From assembly GCA_977006965.1 (NCBI GenBank), contig OZ345360.1, forward strand, positions 2,480,001-2,544,000: a stretch of DNA of 64,000 nucleotides. The letters are read 5' to 3'. The translations under genes were made by a program, and so were the position numbers. The notes below the pieces were generated by a model. That model had not been told where the DNA came from and did not search any database. It saw only the letters and a list, made by a program, of their open reading frames with translations. Of this stretch, positions 20,835-31,279 are shown in pieces. Origin of the DNA: Phymatolithon calcareum (Eukaryota > Rhodophyta > Florideophyceae > Hapalidiales). Numbering within the stretch: the stretch's first letter is position 1; each line of letters opens with the position of its first letter.

Positions 20835-21871
20835 ATGAGCGGGAAACCACGCAGCAGCAGCGCAAAGCCTGCGGGCCCCTCGAAGGCCCCGCATGCGCGA
20901 AAGGGACAGGGAAACTCGGCACGTCGAGGGTCGTCCTCAATGCAGAGCGGAAAACTAGATATCGCTTATCTTCTCAATGACGATGAGGCACCGGCTTCGC
21001 GCAGGACGCAGGGATCTTCCTCTCGCTCGGGTAGGGCGGGTGCTGCGGGCGCCGCTGCTGCTGCCGCTGCTCAGACTGTACGCGGCACCATTACGTGTTC
21101 TATGTGCCCGGTTAAGTTTGAACATCGAGTTCATCTCACACAACAGTATGTCGCGTTTTCTGTTATAAGCCTCCCAAACTTAAGGAAGCAGGATTTTAGA
21201 ACTAACTATGTTTCTTTCTTCTGTCCGGTGTAGTATGGCATCGCATCACAAGGTGTCCTCTGGTAAGGCGTCTCACCAAAAGGGTTCGCATCTGTGTCAG
21301 GAATGCAATGCCTCCTTTGGTGAAAAGGGCAATTTGAAGTACGCCCAACATGCTCTCTACTGTTGTCACAGCTCCAAGTTCCTTACTGTCTGGCATCGTC
21401 ATGCTGCAGCCGAATACTAACATATGCGTTCTTGCAATTGTGAACTTCTTGTCTGTATGACTCTACTTTTCTGCATCAATTTCTTGTAGCCGTCATATCC
21501 GGTCTGTGCAGTAAGTTTAATCGCTTTCCATCACTCCACGATTTTCTTCTACCTGCAGAATTTTACTAACTGTCTTCCTTTTCCGTGTTCGATCTCGACA
21601 GTCGTGGAGTGAAACCGTGGCAATGCAGTCAATGTCCACTCGCATTTCCGTTTAGAGATACTCTAACGTATGTATCCACCTCGCTTGCTCTATGTACTCT
21701 CACATCCCCGGCAATATCCTAACTTTTTCCCCATCCCTCTGCTGCAGGCGTCATGTTAAAGCCGTGCATGAGCATCAGCGTCCATTCTTGTGCGAGTACT
21801 GCCAGTCCAAGTTCAAGAAGCGGGACCATCTTTTGCGCCACATGAATTCGCAGCACGGTCACCCTCGATAG
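20835..21871 (+). CDS. Four-finger C2H2 zinc-finger protein, five exons
   Basis: Exons: 20835-21145, 21234-21338, 21490-21510, 21602-21667, 21748-21871. Introns are 80-151 nt with GTATGT, GTACGC, GTAAGT and GTATGT donors and AG acceptors. The spliced product is 208 residues. It has a basic, Ser/Ala-rich N terminus, then four C2H2 fingers: CSMCPVKFEHRVHLTQHMASH, CQECNASFGEKGNLNRHIRSVH, CQ-type finger CSQCPLAFPFRDTLTRHVKAVH-like, and CEYCQSKFKKRDHLLRH. It ends GHPR. Each intron falls inside a finger, at the helix before or between the histidines, and splicing restores every C2H2 spacing, which strongly supports the model. Exon 3 is only 21 nt. Likely a nuclear DNA-binding regulator (inference from fold). 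Confidence 0.85.
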
Positions 21872-23479
21872 GGCCGTCTCCTGCCCTAATAGCATCATGT
21901 CGTCTGTCCTTGTTCCGTGTAGTTGTAGATTCGCTGGTCATTTCGTAAACAGGAACACTTTAACTTTTAAAAACGTTTCCACGGCTACTAGTAGTATCAT
22001 CCTGTAGACGTCACAGTTGATTTTCTGAACTGCTGGACAAGCCATCTTTGCAGAATTGAGGAGGTGTGGCGATTGTTGTCTATCATTCGCCACTATTGGA
22101 TCTGTGCGAGTGCGGTCTGCATGCCAAAATTGTGGAGATTTATAGAGACCACACCTAAATGGTTGCACATGACCTTGAGATGTTGAAGACATTGAACGTC
22201 TCAAGCCGCTTGCGGGACCTATACTTTCGTCCAATACAGATCGTCTCCAGTAGTCGTCGATTGCTACTACAGAGTTTATTTTCATACTCCTTGCCGCTAT
22301 ATTGTGATCAGTCCCTTGGCAATGTGTTTCCCCCTCTGCCACACCTCGCGATAGATAGATTGGACAATGCTCATTCAGAGTTTTACTGCAACTGCTGTAG
22401 TACATTCTACTACTCGCTGGGTGGGGTATCAAAGCTGACTTTTTCTTGTGCCGTAGGATTATCCCATTGTCGCCGAAAATTAGATGTGAACCTTCAAAGA
22501 GACCTGGTGTCTCATTAGTAGAGCGACCCGCTTCCAATTGTGTTTCTCGTCGCTCCTTTCCATTTCCACAAAACCTCCAGTTTACTTCAAGAAGCGTCAA
22601 AATGTCATATTTAATGTACTCCTGTCGCTCTATGTCCATCGCGTAACACTTTGCGTGCCACCTCGAGCACGCTCTACATCGCGTCCATATCTGTTCAGTT
22701 CTCGGACACGTCCCGGCACCAGCCCTCTGCGCACTGAGCCTGGTCACACTTTTGGGAGCAGGTGCAAAAGCGGGAGTGCATCCTACTCTATTACGTCTGA
22801 AACGAATCCAGTCATACATAAGTAACATGTGCAGCGGAACAATGTCTGCTACTACACTTGAAGAACATACTCTCTTGTACAATTGCTCCATTCCACGCCC
22901 CGTTAAGCAGAGATGGCGAGCAGGTAGGTTGTGTCCAGCGAAGGACAGGAAGACGAAAAAGGTTTAATAGTTCCGTTATCAGCCCTTAGGGAGCTGGAAA
23001 GTATTCAAGACGACAAGTCCTAGAACAAAGAAATTCTCTCGTACCAGGAGAGCATGGTGCAAGTGAGATTCTTGGCTCCTGTGCACGGGCTATCGAATCG
23101 GCAGTGCGCGGAATGCCGCCGAATTTGAGACGCCGGATTTGTCCTGCTGTAAATGGAAGGTCGGCAGTGCAGCCTTAAAACAAGACGTTACTGCACAACT
23201 TATCCGAGCATCTGCACCTTAACTTGTATCTGCCGCTCATAAACAACTCCACTGGGTCGCTAACGTACGCATGGTGAATACTTCGCGCTCAAAAGTTATT
23301 GGACTTATGGAATGGAAGTCTGCTCTACCGGACATACCTCTGCCGCCTGCAGCAGGTGAAATGTCAACGAAGTTTGATTTCGAAGGCGTTTGTCATAAAT
23401 AATATTCAAGAGGAAAGGCTGGCAACCCCTGAGGCGTACTAACGCAAATTGTGTGCAGCTCTGCAGCTGGAAATTCGTT
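21872..23479. other. Spacer with LINE endonuclease remnant
   Basis: Apart from the LINE piece near 22330-22720, the interval shows no recognisable gene. The long minus-strand frame at 21938-22891 covers that remnant and is not a host gene in my reading. Confidence 0.45.
22330..22720 (-). mobile_element. AP-endonuclease remnant of a non-LTR retrotransposon
   Basis: Minus-strand translation gives EYIKYDILTLLEVNWRFCG followed by FGDNGIILRHKKKSALI and a P-SSR. This follows the LINE endonuclease order: a kyDILgLsEvrW motif, then GxGIiLskKaxxaLI...P.S.R. Just upstream, in another frame, is LEVARKVLR, as expected before the DIL motif, so a frameshift is present. The remnant sits in an otherwise open 317-codon frame (22891-21938). 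Further parts of the element are not recognised. Confidence 0.5.
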
Positions 23480-24226
23480 ATGTCTGCCTTCGCAGTTCAA
23501 TTGCAGGTATCGCTGCATCGACCTGAAGTGCCAATTGCTACCCGCAAGTGTCCGCTTCTTTGCAGAAAGGCACTGCCATGTCCAGCGGTAATATTCATAA
23601 CACCTCCCGGGTTTTGTCGGGATGTAGAACGCGCCATCAGTCTCACCGGAAAAGCCCTGACCGGAGGCGCATGTCTCGTTCAAATCCGGGACATAGATGC
23701 ATCTGATGAAGAGCGGATGCAAATGGCGCACAGGTTAGTCAAGAAGTTCAAAGACCCAAGCTTGTTTATAATGAATGGGCCACTCGGCCTAAAAACTGCG
23801 CAAGAAATTCCAGGATTCGGTATTCACCTTCGAGAGAAAGATAGACCATCCTGCCTTTCCTTGGCCCTGTCGCTGACAAGCGAAAACACGTATATAGGCT
23901 GCTCTGTTCACAGCGTGCGTTCCGCAATTGATGCAGTTCGTCGCGGCCCGATAAGTTATTTGCAAGTTGGGACAATGTTCGAAACGCCAAGTCACCCCGA
24001 AAAGCGCCCGGAGGGTGTCAGCCTGCTCACTGATATTCGCAACGCTCTAAAAGATAATCATGGCTTGATCGGAGTAGGGGGTATTGACGCACTGAACGCT
24101 GGGCAGGTGATACAATACGGCGCACAAGGTGTCGCGGTTATTTCGGCAATATCTGCAGCTTTAGATCCGACAGAGGCCACACGTGAAATTTTGCAGGCTG
24201 CAATGGTTGCGTACAATAAACAATGA
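23480..24226 (+). CDS. ThiE-like thiamine-phosphate synthase / TenI family protein
   Basis: A 248-residue intronless protein. The frame opens earlier with GTG at 23453, but the first ATG is 23480. The first 35-40 residues are basic with few acidic residues, suggesting a plastid transit peptide. The remainder is a ThiE/TenI-type TIM barrel: VIFITPPG strand, GGACLVQIRDID, a GFGIHLRE segment, YIGCSVHSV, ISYLQVGTMFETPSHPEK and IGVGGIDALNAGQVIQYGAQGVAVISAI near the end. ThiE couples the thiazole and pyrimidine phosphates to thiamine monophosphate, while TenI homologues isomerise the thiazole. The GTMFxTxSHP and GVGGI motifs fit the phosphate site, but I cannot decide between the two activities. 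It is a single-domain form without a fused ThiD. Confidence 0.85.
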   Translation: MSAFAVQLQVSLHRPEVPIATRKCPLLCRKALPCPAVIFITPPGFCRDVERAISLTGKALTGGACLVQIRDIDASDEERMQMAHRLVKKFKDPSLFIMNGPLGLKTAQEIPGFGIHLREKDRPSCLSLALSLTSENTYIGCSVHSVRSAIDAVRRGPISYLQVGTMFETPSHPEKRPEGVSLLTDIRNALKDNHGLIGVGGIDALNAGQVIQYGAQGVAVISAISAALDPTEATREILQAAMVAYNKQ

Positions 24227-24292
24227 CACTTATCAATAGACATATCTTGTTATTGAAATAACGAAATTGGTTAAAACTTCAGTTCTGAGCAC

Positions 24293-25382
24293 TTAAACAG
24301 CGCGGATAGTCGTGTTGCCCACCGCACCGGTATGAGCGGCAATGTTCCCCTTCTGAAAACCAATGAGAACCATCCATGCAAGGGAAAGATAAAACAGAAG
24401 CACTGGATAGAGAGCTAAAAGTTTTCTGCCTTCAGGAAACCTCGCGTCTGTTAAAAAGCTTGACGATGCTGTGAAAGTAGCATTAAAGATGCGACAGACA
24501 CAGAACCACATGTTAGTAGTAGTTCCACGACCGCACGTAGCGCATGTTTTTCTCGCGACGAAAGTGCCTTACCCCAAATAGACCAAAGCAACGCCACGAC
24601 CACTGCAACAAATCGCAATACAACCGAAAGATCATTCGGCAGAAACTCATTGAAAATAAAGCAGACAATGGCGGACAGCAAAATTGGAAAAATGCAGTAA
24701 CCGAGAAGACAAACACTTTGAAAAAAGGATCTGCCGACAAGCAAAAAGAGTTACAATCCGGGATTAAGAGGTTAGAAAGTCGCTGACGCCTTTCGAAGTC
24801 GCCGAAATAGCAAAACGAATACGTACAGTTTGCCGCCGAGCAACTGGCCGTTGACAGTGACGACAGCGGCACCAACCCAGACAATCACGAAAATGACTGA
24901 AAAGACAAGAGAAGCTTCCTCTTTCGCTTTCACGCTCAACGTCACAGCCAAGGACATGCAAATGAAAAGCGGGCCCCATAAATCCCAGTGCGCAAGTTCT
25001 GCACGCATTGCACTCTGTTGAGAATTTCGAGAAAACGATTCGGAAACGAAGTTAGCATCGTCTGAACCGAAAAACAATTCGCCAATGCATACTGAAGCCG
25101 TGAGTTTCTTACCGAAGTGATATTTGGCATTATCACCAGTCCTAACCTTCTGCCAACCTGTGAAACATATGCAGCAAATTAAGCAGACAAAACATGCCAA
25201 AGAGACCGATTCAAAACGCGCGAATTTCTCATCGGAACAACAATCAGTGCTCTGCGAGCTAAGAATGCATTACGCGAGGTGCACTGGGCATGTTAACGTA
25301 CCAGACGGACATCACGCATGATTGTTTCGGAAACTGGTTCATCGATTGTGTTTTCGCCAAATTGCGCCGAAAGATCGCCCAT
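24293..25382 (-). CDS. YIPF6: YIPF6-type Yip1-domain membrane protein, five exons
   Basis: Exons on the minus strand: 25382-25302, 25157-25113, 25014-24827, 24730-24573, 24468-24293. All introns are GT-AG and about 96-144 nt. The spliced 215-residue protein begins MGDLSAQFGENTIDEPVSET, giving the YIPF6 motif NT(L/I)(D/N)E-V--TIMRD. It continues through VGRRLGLVIMP and WDLWGPLFICMSLA to QLLGGKLSFFQSVCLLGYC, WSIWASSSFL, and a last helix with LALYPVLLFYLSLAWMVLIG. About five membrane helices are expected. Human YIPF6 is about 236 residues; the shorter N terminus here could mean a missing upstream exon. Yip1-family proteins act in ER-Golgi trafficking with Rab GTPases. Exon 2 is only 45 nt. Confidence 0.88.
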
Positions 25383-26492
25383 TCTGTCCAAATGCTGGCG
25401 CTTTCGCTACACCGTTCGCTCAGTCTATTGCAAATCCTTCAAATTATCGATGCCTTCTGGAAGAGGGGACTTGAGGCGGCGACGGATTGAGAATGGCGAG
25501 GTTGAAGAGGTCAAACCGGTGTAAAGGTCAAGAGACAGCAGCCCAAAGTGGAAATGTAAGTCTTCAAACCCAGCCAAGATATGTGAGTTATCATACTAGG
25601 TCGTCTGCGCTAGCTTTGGTATGAGTGACAAAAACGAAACATCCTCTGTCCTTTCATTGGATGATCATTTCATCTCTACGATATTTAATAGGGCATACGC
25701 GAACTCATTTCATTGGAGCATCAGAGAAAGAAACGATTGTATATGATAGAACCGCCCTCGAGGAATTAGTTAACTAATCAGTCACCGAGTAAATATAGAA
25801 GGCAACTATGCCTTTCGGCAGGGTCCACAGTACACTTCTCGGGAACAATGCTTCGCCTTCCGGATTTCGAATTTCACTACCGGTCAATGGCTCGAGGAGA
25901 AATGTACTCATGTTGAGATTTCTAATAGTGCGGGGGGAAGTTGGAAAATGACAGCTCAGCAAAAAGGCTTGTTTTTCTCCGCAAGTTCGAAACCCCTCTC
26001 TAAGAAGAGAGGTTCTCGTCACCAGATGGCCTCAACTTCATAGCGCTGAGTACAGTTTTTGATTGCAGAGATACGAAGCAAAATCATACTCCCACACAAG
26101 CTTTTCGATTCACAGCGCACAACACGATCAGCAGCGGGGCGCATTATCCTATTCTTCGAAATTTTATTGCGCAGTAGGAATGATTCAACAGCGGGGAATT
26201 GACTGAAACGAACACATGCCGCACAACAAAACCAAAAACTTCCTCGATCTACAAAAATATGGCACCAGAAAGTGAAGACAGACCAGTCTATGGTCGAAGA
26301 AGAATTTTTCCACGTTGCCCAAAAACCGTGCAACGCAATCTGACACTGGCGAGCCGCTCTCTCCGTGAGCATCGAGCACGAACTGTGGCTACCAAGGAAG
26401 TTTCAACCCAGTTCAAGTGGATTAAATTCCCTATGTCCAAGGCGCGGCAATTCCAATGCATACGCCAATTCCATCCCCTCTATCTACTCTCC
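25383..26492. other. Spacer, nothing recognised
   Basis: It separates the YIPF6 start from the antiporter stop. Minus-strand frames at 25774-26022 and 26019-26372 are short and resemble nothing I know. Confidence 0.45.
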
Positions 26493-28628
26493 TTACTGGT
26501 GACTCGACCTGGCTGAAGACCCGGTGTACGGGCCTTCGCGAAGCACACTTCCGAGAGAGTGAGAAACTCCAATGTCATCGCTGGCCACGTCGTCCTTTTC
26601 AGCATCAATCTGCGCGTACTTGGCGTCCGGCGCTGTTTTCGATCTTCGAAGAGGGTAGTTACCCCTTCCATCATCCCGCGATGGGTGCAAAAGTTGATGG
26701 ATTGTTTGCGTACTCTGCCGCGACAAGCTGCCGAGCCATTTTTGCATTGTCAGTGGCTCATTTAGCTCTCCAAGATTTTGGAACGTTTCCGATCCTTGAC
26801 GTCGCTCAGAGTATCTAAGTCGCGCCACGGCAGTAGGCGGAATTCCCCGCATAGGTCGCGAAATATCATCGTACATTGAATGAGATCGCAGAAGACGCGT
26901 CGTTGAGTCGACGCCAACAGTTCCGGTGTCCTCTGAGAATTGCGCCCCATTGTACTGACCAAGGATATCATGCGCTTCACCCTGCTCATCACAATTGTCA
27001 CCATGCTCAGACTGCAGCCAATTGATTTCATCTTCGAAGCCCATGCCGTTGGCTAGCTCTGCATCTAAGTGCACATGCGGGTCATAATTTCCATGTGGAT
27101 CTCGGAAGTCCATTGTCGACACGTACGTCCCAAGCCCACCGCTAGTCCCGATCGACGGCATGATTCGATAACTGACGCTCTTGATGGCACGCACCACAGG
27201 TTCGAAATATAGCCCCTGTACGACGATGGAGAATACCACAAGCGTGAATGTCATGAAGAAGATCAGTTGCCCATTTGCCATGTGACCGGGAACTGCATGC
27301 TTGACGAAAGCGTCGGGCACACCGAGAGCAAGAGCGATGGAGATGCCTCCTCGCATTCCTGCCCACGTGAGCACTGCAATTGTACCGCCTCGGTACTTGA
27401 CGGCAGGATGTCTAAATCGTCGTCCGGTGAGCCACTCTAGGAAAACAATAGAGAGAAGCGGAAGGGCCACGGAAATGGCACGTGCAAAAATGGAAATAGA
27501 GATTATAGCAACGATAAGGACAAGGACCTTAAAAAGTCCAAGGTCTTGCGGATTCCAGAAAAGTTCTGCCGCGCCAATCATGAGGAAGAGCACGGAATTA
27601 AGAGTATCATCTGCTAGCTTCCACATTTCGTTGAATATTTCGACATTCTGCTCCTTCATTGCGAACTTGGTGCCGTAATTGCCCATGAACAAGCCGGCGG
27701 AAACCGATGCCAAGGGAATAGAGGCGTGGCAGAGACGGCAAACAAAGTTAATGTTGCCCACGAGAACGAACGTTATCATGATTTCAAGAAGAAGATCATC
27801 CACCGATTTGATTGCTGAGTAAGCGATCCATGCGAGCACGACACCAAGGAATGCTCCCAGAGCACATTCCAGCACCACTGTCGAAAGCAGGAGCTTGAAC
27901 ACGTCCGACGACCGAAGGTCCGGTTTTTCCACAATCTCTGTGAACACGAGATACAAGACCACGCCAACAGCATCATTCAGCAAACTCTCTCCTAGCACAA
28001 AATACTTGGTACTTTGAGGAAGCAGGTCGGGTTTTTCGTTGACGATTGATATCACAGTCACAGGGTCTGTCGGTGATACAATTGCACCGAAAAGCAGGCA
28101 GTATGCAAAGTCCATCTCCGAAATGCTTTGCATGAGTAGATACGTGAGAACGCTGACGATAAGCGTCGAAATGAAAGTGGAGACAACACTGAGTGCCAAG
28201 ACAGTGCTCCAAATTCGACTTAATGCTAGCAAGTCGACCTCTATAGCGGCTGCGAAAAGCAAAAATCCGAGCATATAATGCAGCACCAAATCAGGAAAGT
28301 CCATCAAGAAGTCCCGAAAATTGTTCAAAGCCGATTTTATGCCCAGGTATGGAATGTTGGAGACAACAAGTAGTCCGCCTGTGCAAACAATTGACCCCAG
28401 CGCCATAGCAACGGAGCCTGGAAGATGAGACCAGTGGAAATTGATGACACGCAAGACAACAGATAAGGTAAGCAACATGAGGACGACATCAGAGCCGTTG
28501 ACCTCGCTGAAGACACCATGTTGGTCACTTGCGCTTGAGGACGAGCTGCGAACCGCGGTGAGAAGGATGTCTTTTGCGGAGCTAGTGGAGACAGCGGCAA
28601 GATCAACCGGCGCCGGAAGCACGCCCAT
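26493..28628 (-). CDS. CPA1-family Na+/H+ antiporter (NhaP/NHE type)
   Basis: A 711-residue intronless protein with about 12-13 membrane helices in the first 500 residues and a soluble C-terminal tail. Diagnostic motifs are FGAIVSPTDPVTVISIV, LGESLLNDAVGVVLY with the catalytic ND pair, and LTWAGMRGGISIALALGVPD. The PTDPV form is common in bacterial NhaP and plant-type CPA1 exchangers. It exchanges Na+ or K+ for H+ across a membrane; which membrane is not evident. The tail, from about residue 490, is rich in Ser, Asp and His and contains RLLRSHSMYDD and RRSKTAP, possible phosphorylation sites. The frame opens with GTG at 28631, but the ATG at 28628 is the natural start. Confidence 0.92.
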   Translation of the reverse strand: MGVLPAPVDLAAVSTSSAKDILLTAVRSSSSSASDQHGVFSEVNGSDVVLMLLTLSVVLRVINFHWSHLPGSVAMALGSIVCTGGLLVVSNIPYLGIKSALNNFRDFLMDFPDLVLHYMLGFLLFAAAIEVDLLALSRIWSTVLALSVVSTFISTLIVSVLTYLLMQSISEMDFAYCLLFGAIVSPTDPVTVISIVNEKPDLLPQSTKYFVLGESLLNDAVGVVLYLVFTEIVEKPDLRSSDVFKLLLSTVVLECALGAFLGVVLAWIAYSAIKSVDDLLLEIMITFVLVGNINFVCRLCHASIPLASVSAGLFMGNYGTKFAMKEQNVEIFNEMWKLADDTLNSVLFLMIGAAELFWNPQDLGLFKVLVLIVAIISISIFARAISVALPLLSIVFLEWLTGRRFRHPAVKYRGGTIAVLTWAGMRGGISIALALGVPDAFVKHAVPGHMANGQLIFFMTFTLVVFSIVVQGLYFEPVVRAIKSVSYRIMPSIGTSGGLGTYVSTMDFRDPHGNYDPHVHLDAELANGMGFEDEINWLQSEHGDNCDEQGEAHDILGQYNGAQFSEDTGTVGVDSTTRLLRSHSMYDDISRPMRGIPPTAVARLRYSERRQGSETFQNLGELNEPLTMQKWLGSLSRQSTQTIHQLLHPSRDDGRGNYPLRRSKTAPDAKYAQIDAEKDDVASDDIGVSHSLGSVLREGPYTGSSARSSHQ

Positions 28629-30323
28629 CACGGCACGACTGCGGCTTTATCGGCGCGGAGATCAACGGGTGTGAAGCAACTTTGAGTGAGAAGCGGGCGG
28701 TTTGCCGACCTGGCGATATGCGGGGGGCAGGGATGCGGAGTGTGCTCGTGGTTGAGATACACCTTGGTGGATGGAGGGGGCAGAGGATTCGAGGTACAGC
28801 TGGTCGGATGAGGGCCTTGGGTTTTCAGGTTTAAAACGTCCGCATTGCGACGCGACGCCGGTGCAAAAGCTGAGTGGCGGCGGCGATGGGCAGAACACTT
28901 GTTGGAGTGCAGCGCACGACAGAAGGGAGTCAATGATTGAGCTGGACGCGACGGGATTGCGTCGACAACGGGCCTTTTTGTAGGTACGCAATATATTTGT
29001 GTGAAGGTCCTGCCCGTTCTTGCGGCTGTATGTGCTGTACGGTGGGTTTCGGGCTATTTTTGAAAAGAGGGCTCATGTTTGTCACGCTACTGTAAGGCAG
29101 CTTTTCCAAATTTTGACGTTGGCGGCGTGACAATGAGAACCCAATGATGCAAGACAAGCAAAGCGGTCCACGTCCTGGCGAAGTCCCTGGGAGCGCGGAA
29201 GAGACAAAGGGATCGAAAATGAAGTCCAGAGTTCTCCTTTCCGTTCTTTCTTAAAGGCGAGAGCTTTTTGAAGAATTTCAAGAAGTCTCGAAATTGATTA
29301 CTCGGGCCGGTCGCTCGTTTGTATTCAACTGCTCTGTTTGCATTTTACTCTATTGAAGAAGGGTTAAGCATAATCATGATTTATGCATCGCAAGAAAAGC
29401 TCGTTTGTCGTGCCATATCCTGTGGTTCCAGTGCTGTGCAGGAGTGGAATTCCACTCCGTGACACCGCCTGTCCATGTTGGATCATAAAGGCATCACGCA
29501 TTGTGCCGTCCGTGACATCCGTATGAACGGTGACGGTTGGGCGGCACACGTAAATTTACGTACGGTCGAGAGCCCACGCTCCAATAGCTTACAGTGGACG
29601 TCCACGCAGAACTACCTGGGCCGCTGTTGATCGCAACGACCTATCGACAAACACCATATCAGTCGGTGCGGCACAGACGGACGTCCCATGGACGTGAAGG
29701 CCACTGGTGCTATCCTTCGTTACAGAGTGTCCCGCACTCCTGTCACACACGGGACCGAACAAATTCGCCCAACGCAAATTCTGCTTATTGACCATTGCGA
29801 AATCCGCACTGATGATTCTCTGTGCGCCACACCAAGCCGTGGGAATGATGCACCTGTGTGCCGCTGAGCGCCGAAATTGGGACTGCCTCTTGACTAATTG
29901 AGCAAATCTGCTCTCGAAAGTGCAATACTCTTTGACAGTACTTGTTGTGGGCCGTCAGTACCTGAAGCATGCACTTTCGTCATGACGTTGGACAAATTTG
30001 TTTTTTACAAGAGTCACTGTAGTAATTGTTACCTTCATTCCCGCAACACGCCCTCTTGAAGTCACATACAACAGGTCGGTCGATAAAATCGTCACTACAG
30101 CAAGGTCTTCACGCATTTACATCGGAGCTTCGCAACAGGAGCCGGACAGAGCCACTGCCTTCAACATCGCCTCGTCGACTAGGCCAGCCATGCATACCTG
30201 CACACTTTTCCAACGCCCATGCTAATTACCGGTGTGCTCCCAGTCAGCTGCAAAATGTCGCCGTCCACGTCGGATCCAGATTCGCGACTTCCCTCGCTCA
30301 CAGCATTTACTGTGTACAGGTCG
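28629..30323. other. Spacer, nothing recognised
   Basis: About 1.7 kb with only short, unrecognised ORFs on both strands and no clear repeat or RNA gene. The antiporter promoter should lie near 28629-28900. Confidence 0.45.
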
Positions 30324-30671
30324 CTAAAAGTCCCCTATGCGACGATCCCTTTTATCGAAGATGCGGTTAAAGTCGTCCTCGTGCAGCATACGTCTCAGTT
30401 TCCACAGCAGCATGTATTCATTCGCATCTAAGTCTATTTTCGGTCGAATACGGGCGTTATCCAGAAATCCCTCCACGAGTTCTAGCGGCACTTCGTCTTC
30501 CTCTTCACCATTCTTGCTCATATGTACATCGGCATCTTCATGCATCTGCCAGTCCCGCCGCTTCCCGGGCGGTGTCGCGCTCATCACCACCCTCGGTCGT
30601 CGCTGTACACAGCGCCCGCCAATGCCATGGGCGGCACGCAGCGACATCGACCATGGCACCACAAATGCCAT
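30324..30671 (-). CDS. Small conserved-looking protein, probably plastid targeted
   Basis: The longer frame runs to 30827, but the best start is the ATG at 30671 (115 residues). Residues 1-45 are rich in Arg, Ala and Ser with no acidic residue before the mature part (SMSLRAAHGIGGRCVQRRPR), as in plastid transit peptides. The C-terminal half is acidic then mixed, with FLDNARIRPKIDLDANEYM and KLRRMLHEDDFNRIFDKRD, and has the look of a compact helical domain. I do not recognise the family. It is divergent from the SPT2-like gene, 608 bp apart. Confidence 0.55.
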   Translation of the reverse strand: MAFVVPWSMSLRAAHGIGGRCVQRRPRVVMSATPPGKRRDWQMHEDADVHMSKNGEEEDEVPLELVEGFLDNARIRPKIDLDANEYMLLWKLRRMLHEDDFNRIFDKRDRRIGDF

Positions 30672-31279
30672 TCGCTCGTGGTCTACCCAAGAAGGTACCT
30701 GTAGTCTATCCAAACTGCTTCGGCAAACTTTGCGTGGGTGCGCCACCAGCCTTGTCGCTGGAGGATGTGAAAGTTGGCAACTCTTGGGAGTTGAGACGGG
30801 ACCAACTTTGGGAGATTTTCTCGCCAAGTTGACAAATTTATGCTCAGTTTTACAATTTATTATTGGAATCTTATTTCAAGGTTATTTTTCATCTACTTGT
30901 CAAACACGTGTGCGACAACTGAGCGAGAAGAGCCACGTATCATGTTTACTGAAATGGCGGAAATTTTTTACAAAAAATAGGACACTCAGCTTTTTCGCTA
31001 GCTGTAAATTCTCTCACCGCACCGACACTCATCGTGATGATGGAACGGACTTGTAGCACGTTGCTGCCCCACACGCTCCGCCGACCGCAATTCAGGGCTG
31101 CATCGCAGCACCCTTAGCGGTCGCAACTTGGAGCTGTGCATCTCCGAGTGCATGAACAGCCATAGCTTTCCCCGCCTTCGCACATATATAAGGCGGGCCC
31201 ACTGCCAAACGCGACGATTCTTTCCGCACCCGCTGGACTTGCAAACAAGACACTTTTCCGGAAATAGCGCCTTGCTCAC
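30672..31279. promoter_or_regulatory. Divergent promoter region with a TATA box
   Basis: The 608-bp gap separates two outward-reading genes. TATATAAG at 31184-31191, with GC-rich flanks, lies about 90 bp before the SPT2-like ATG and is a convincing TATA box for that gene. Confidence 0.6.

Noticed and set aside
22752-22967. Plus-strand frame resembling a LINE C-terminal zinc knuckle (TLEEHTLLYNC)
   Set aside because: The minus strand of the same DNA gives a better, longer match to a LINE endonuclease, so the plus-strand likeness is probably accidental.
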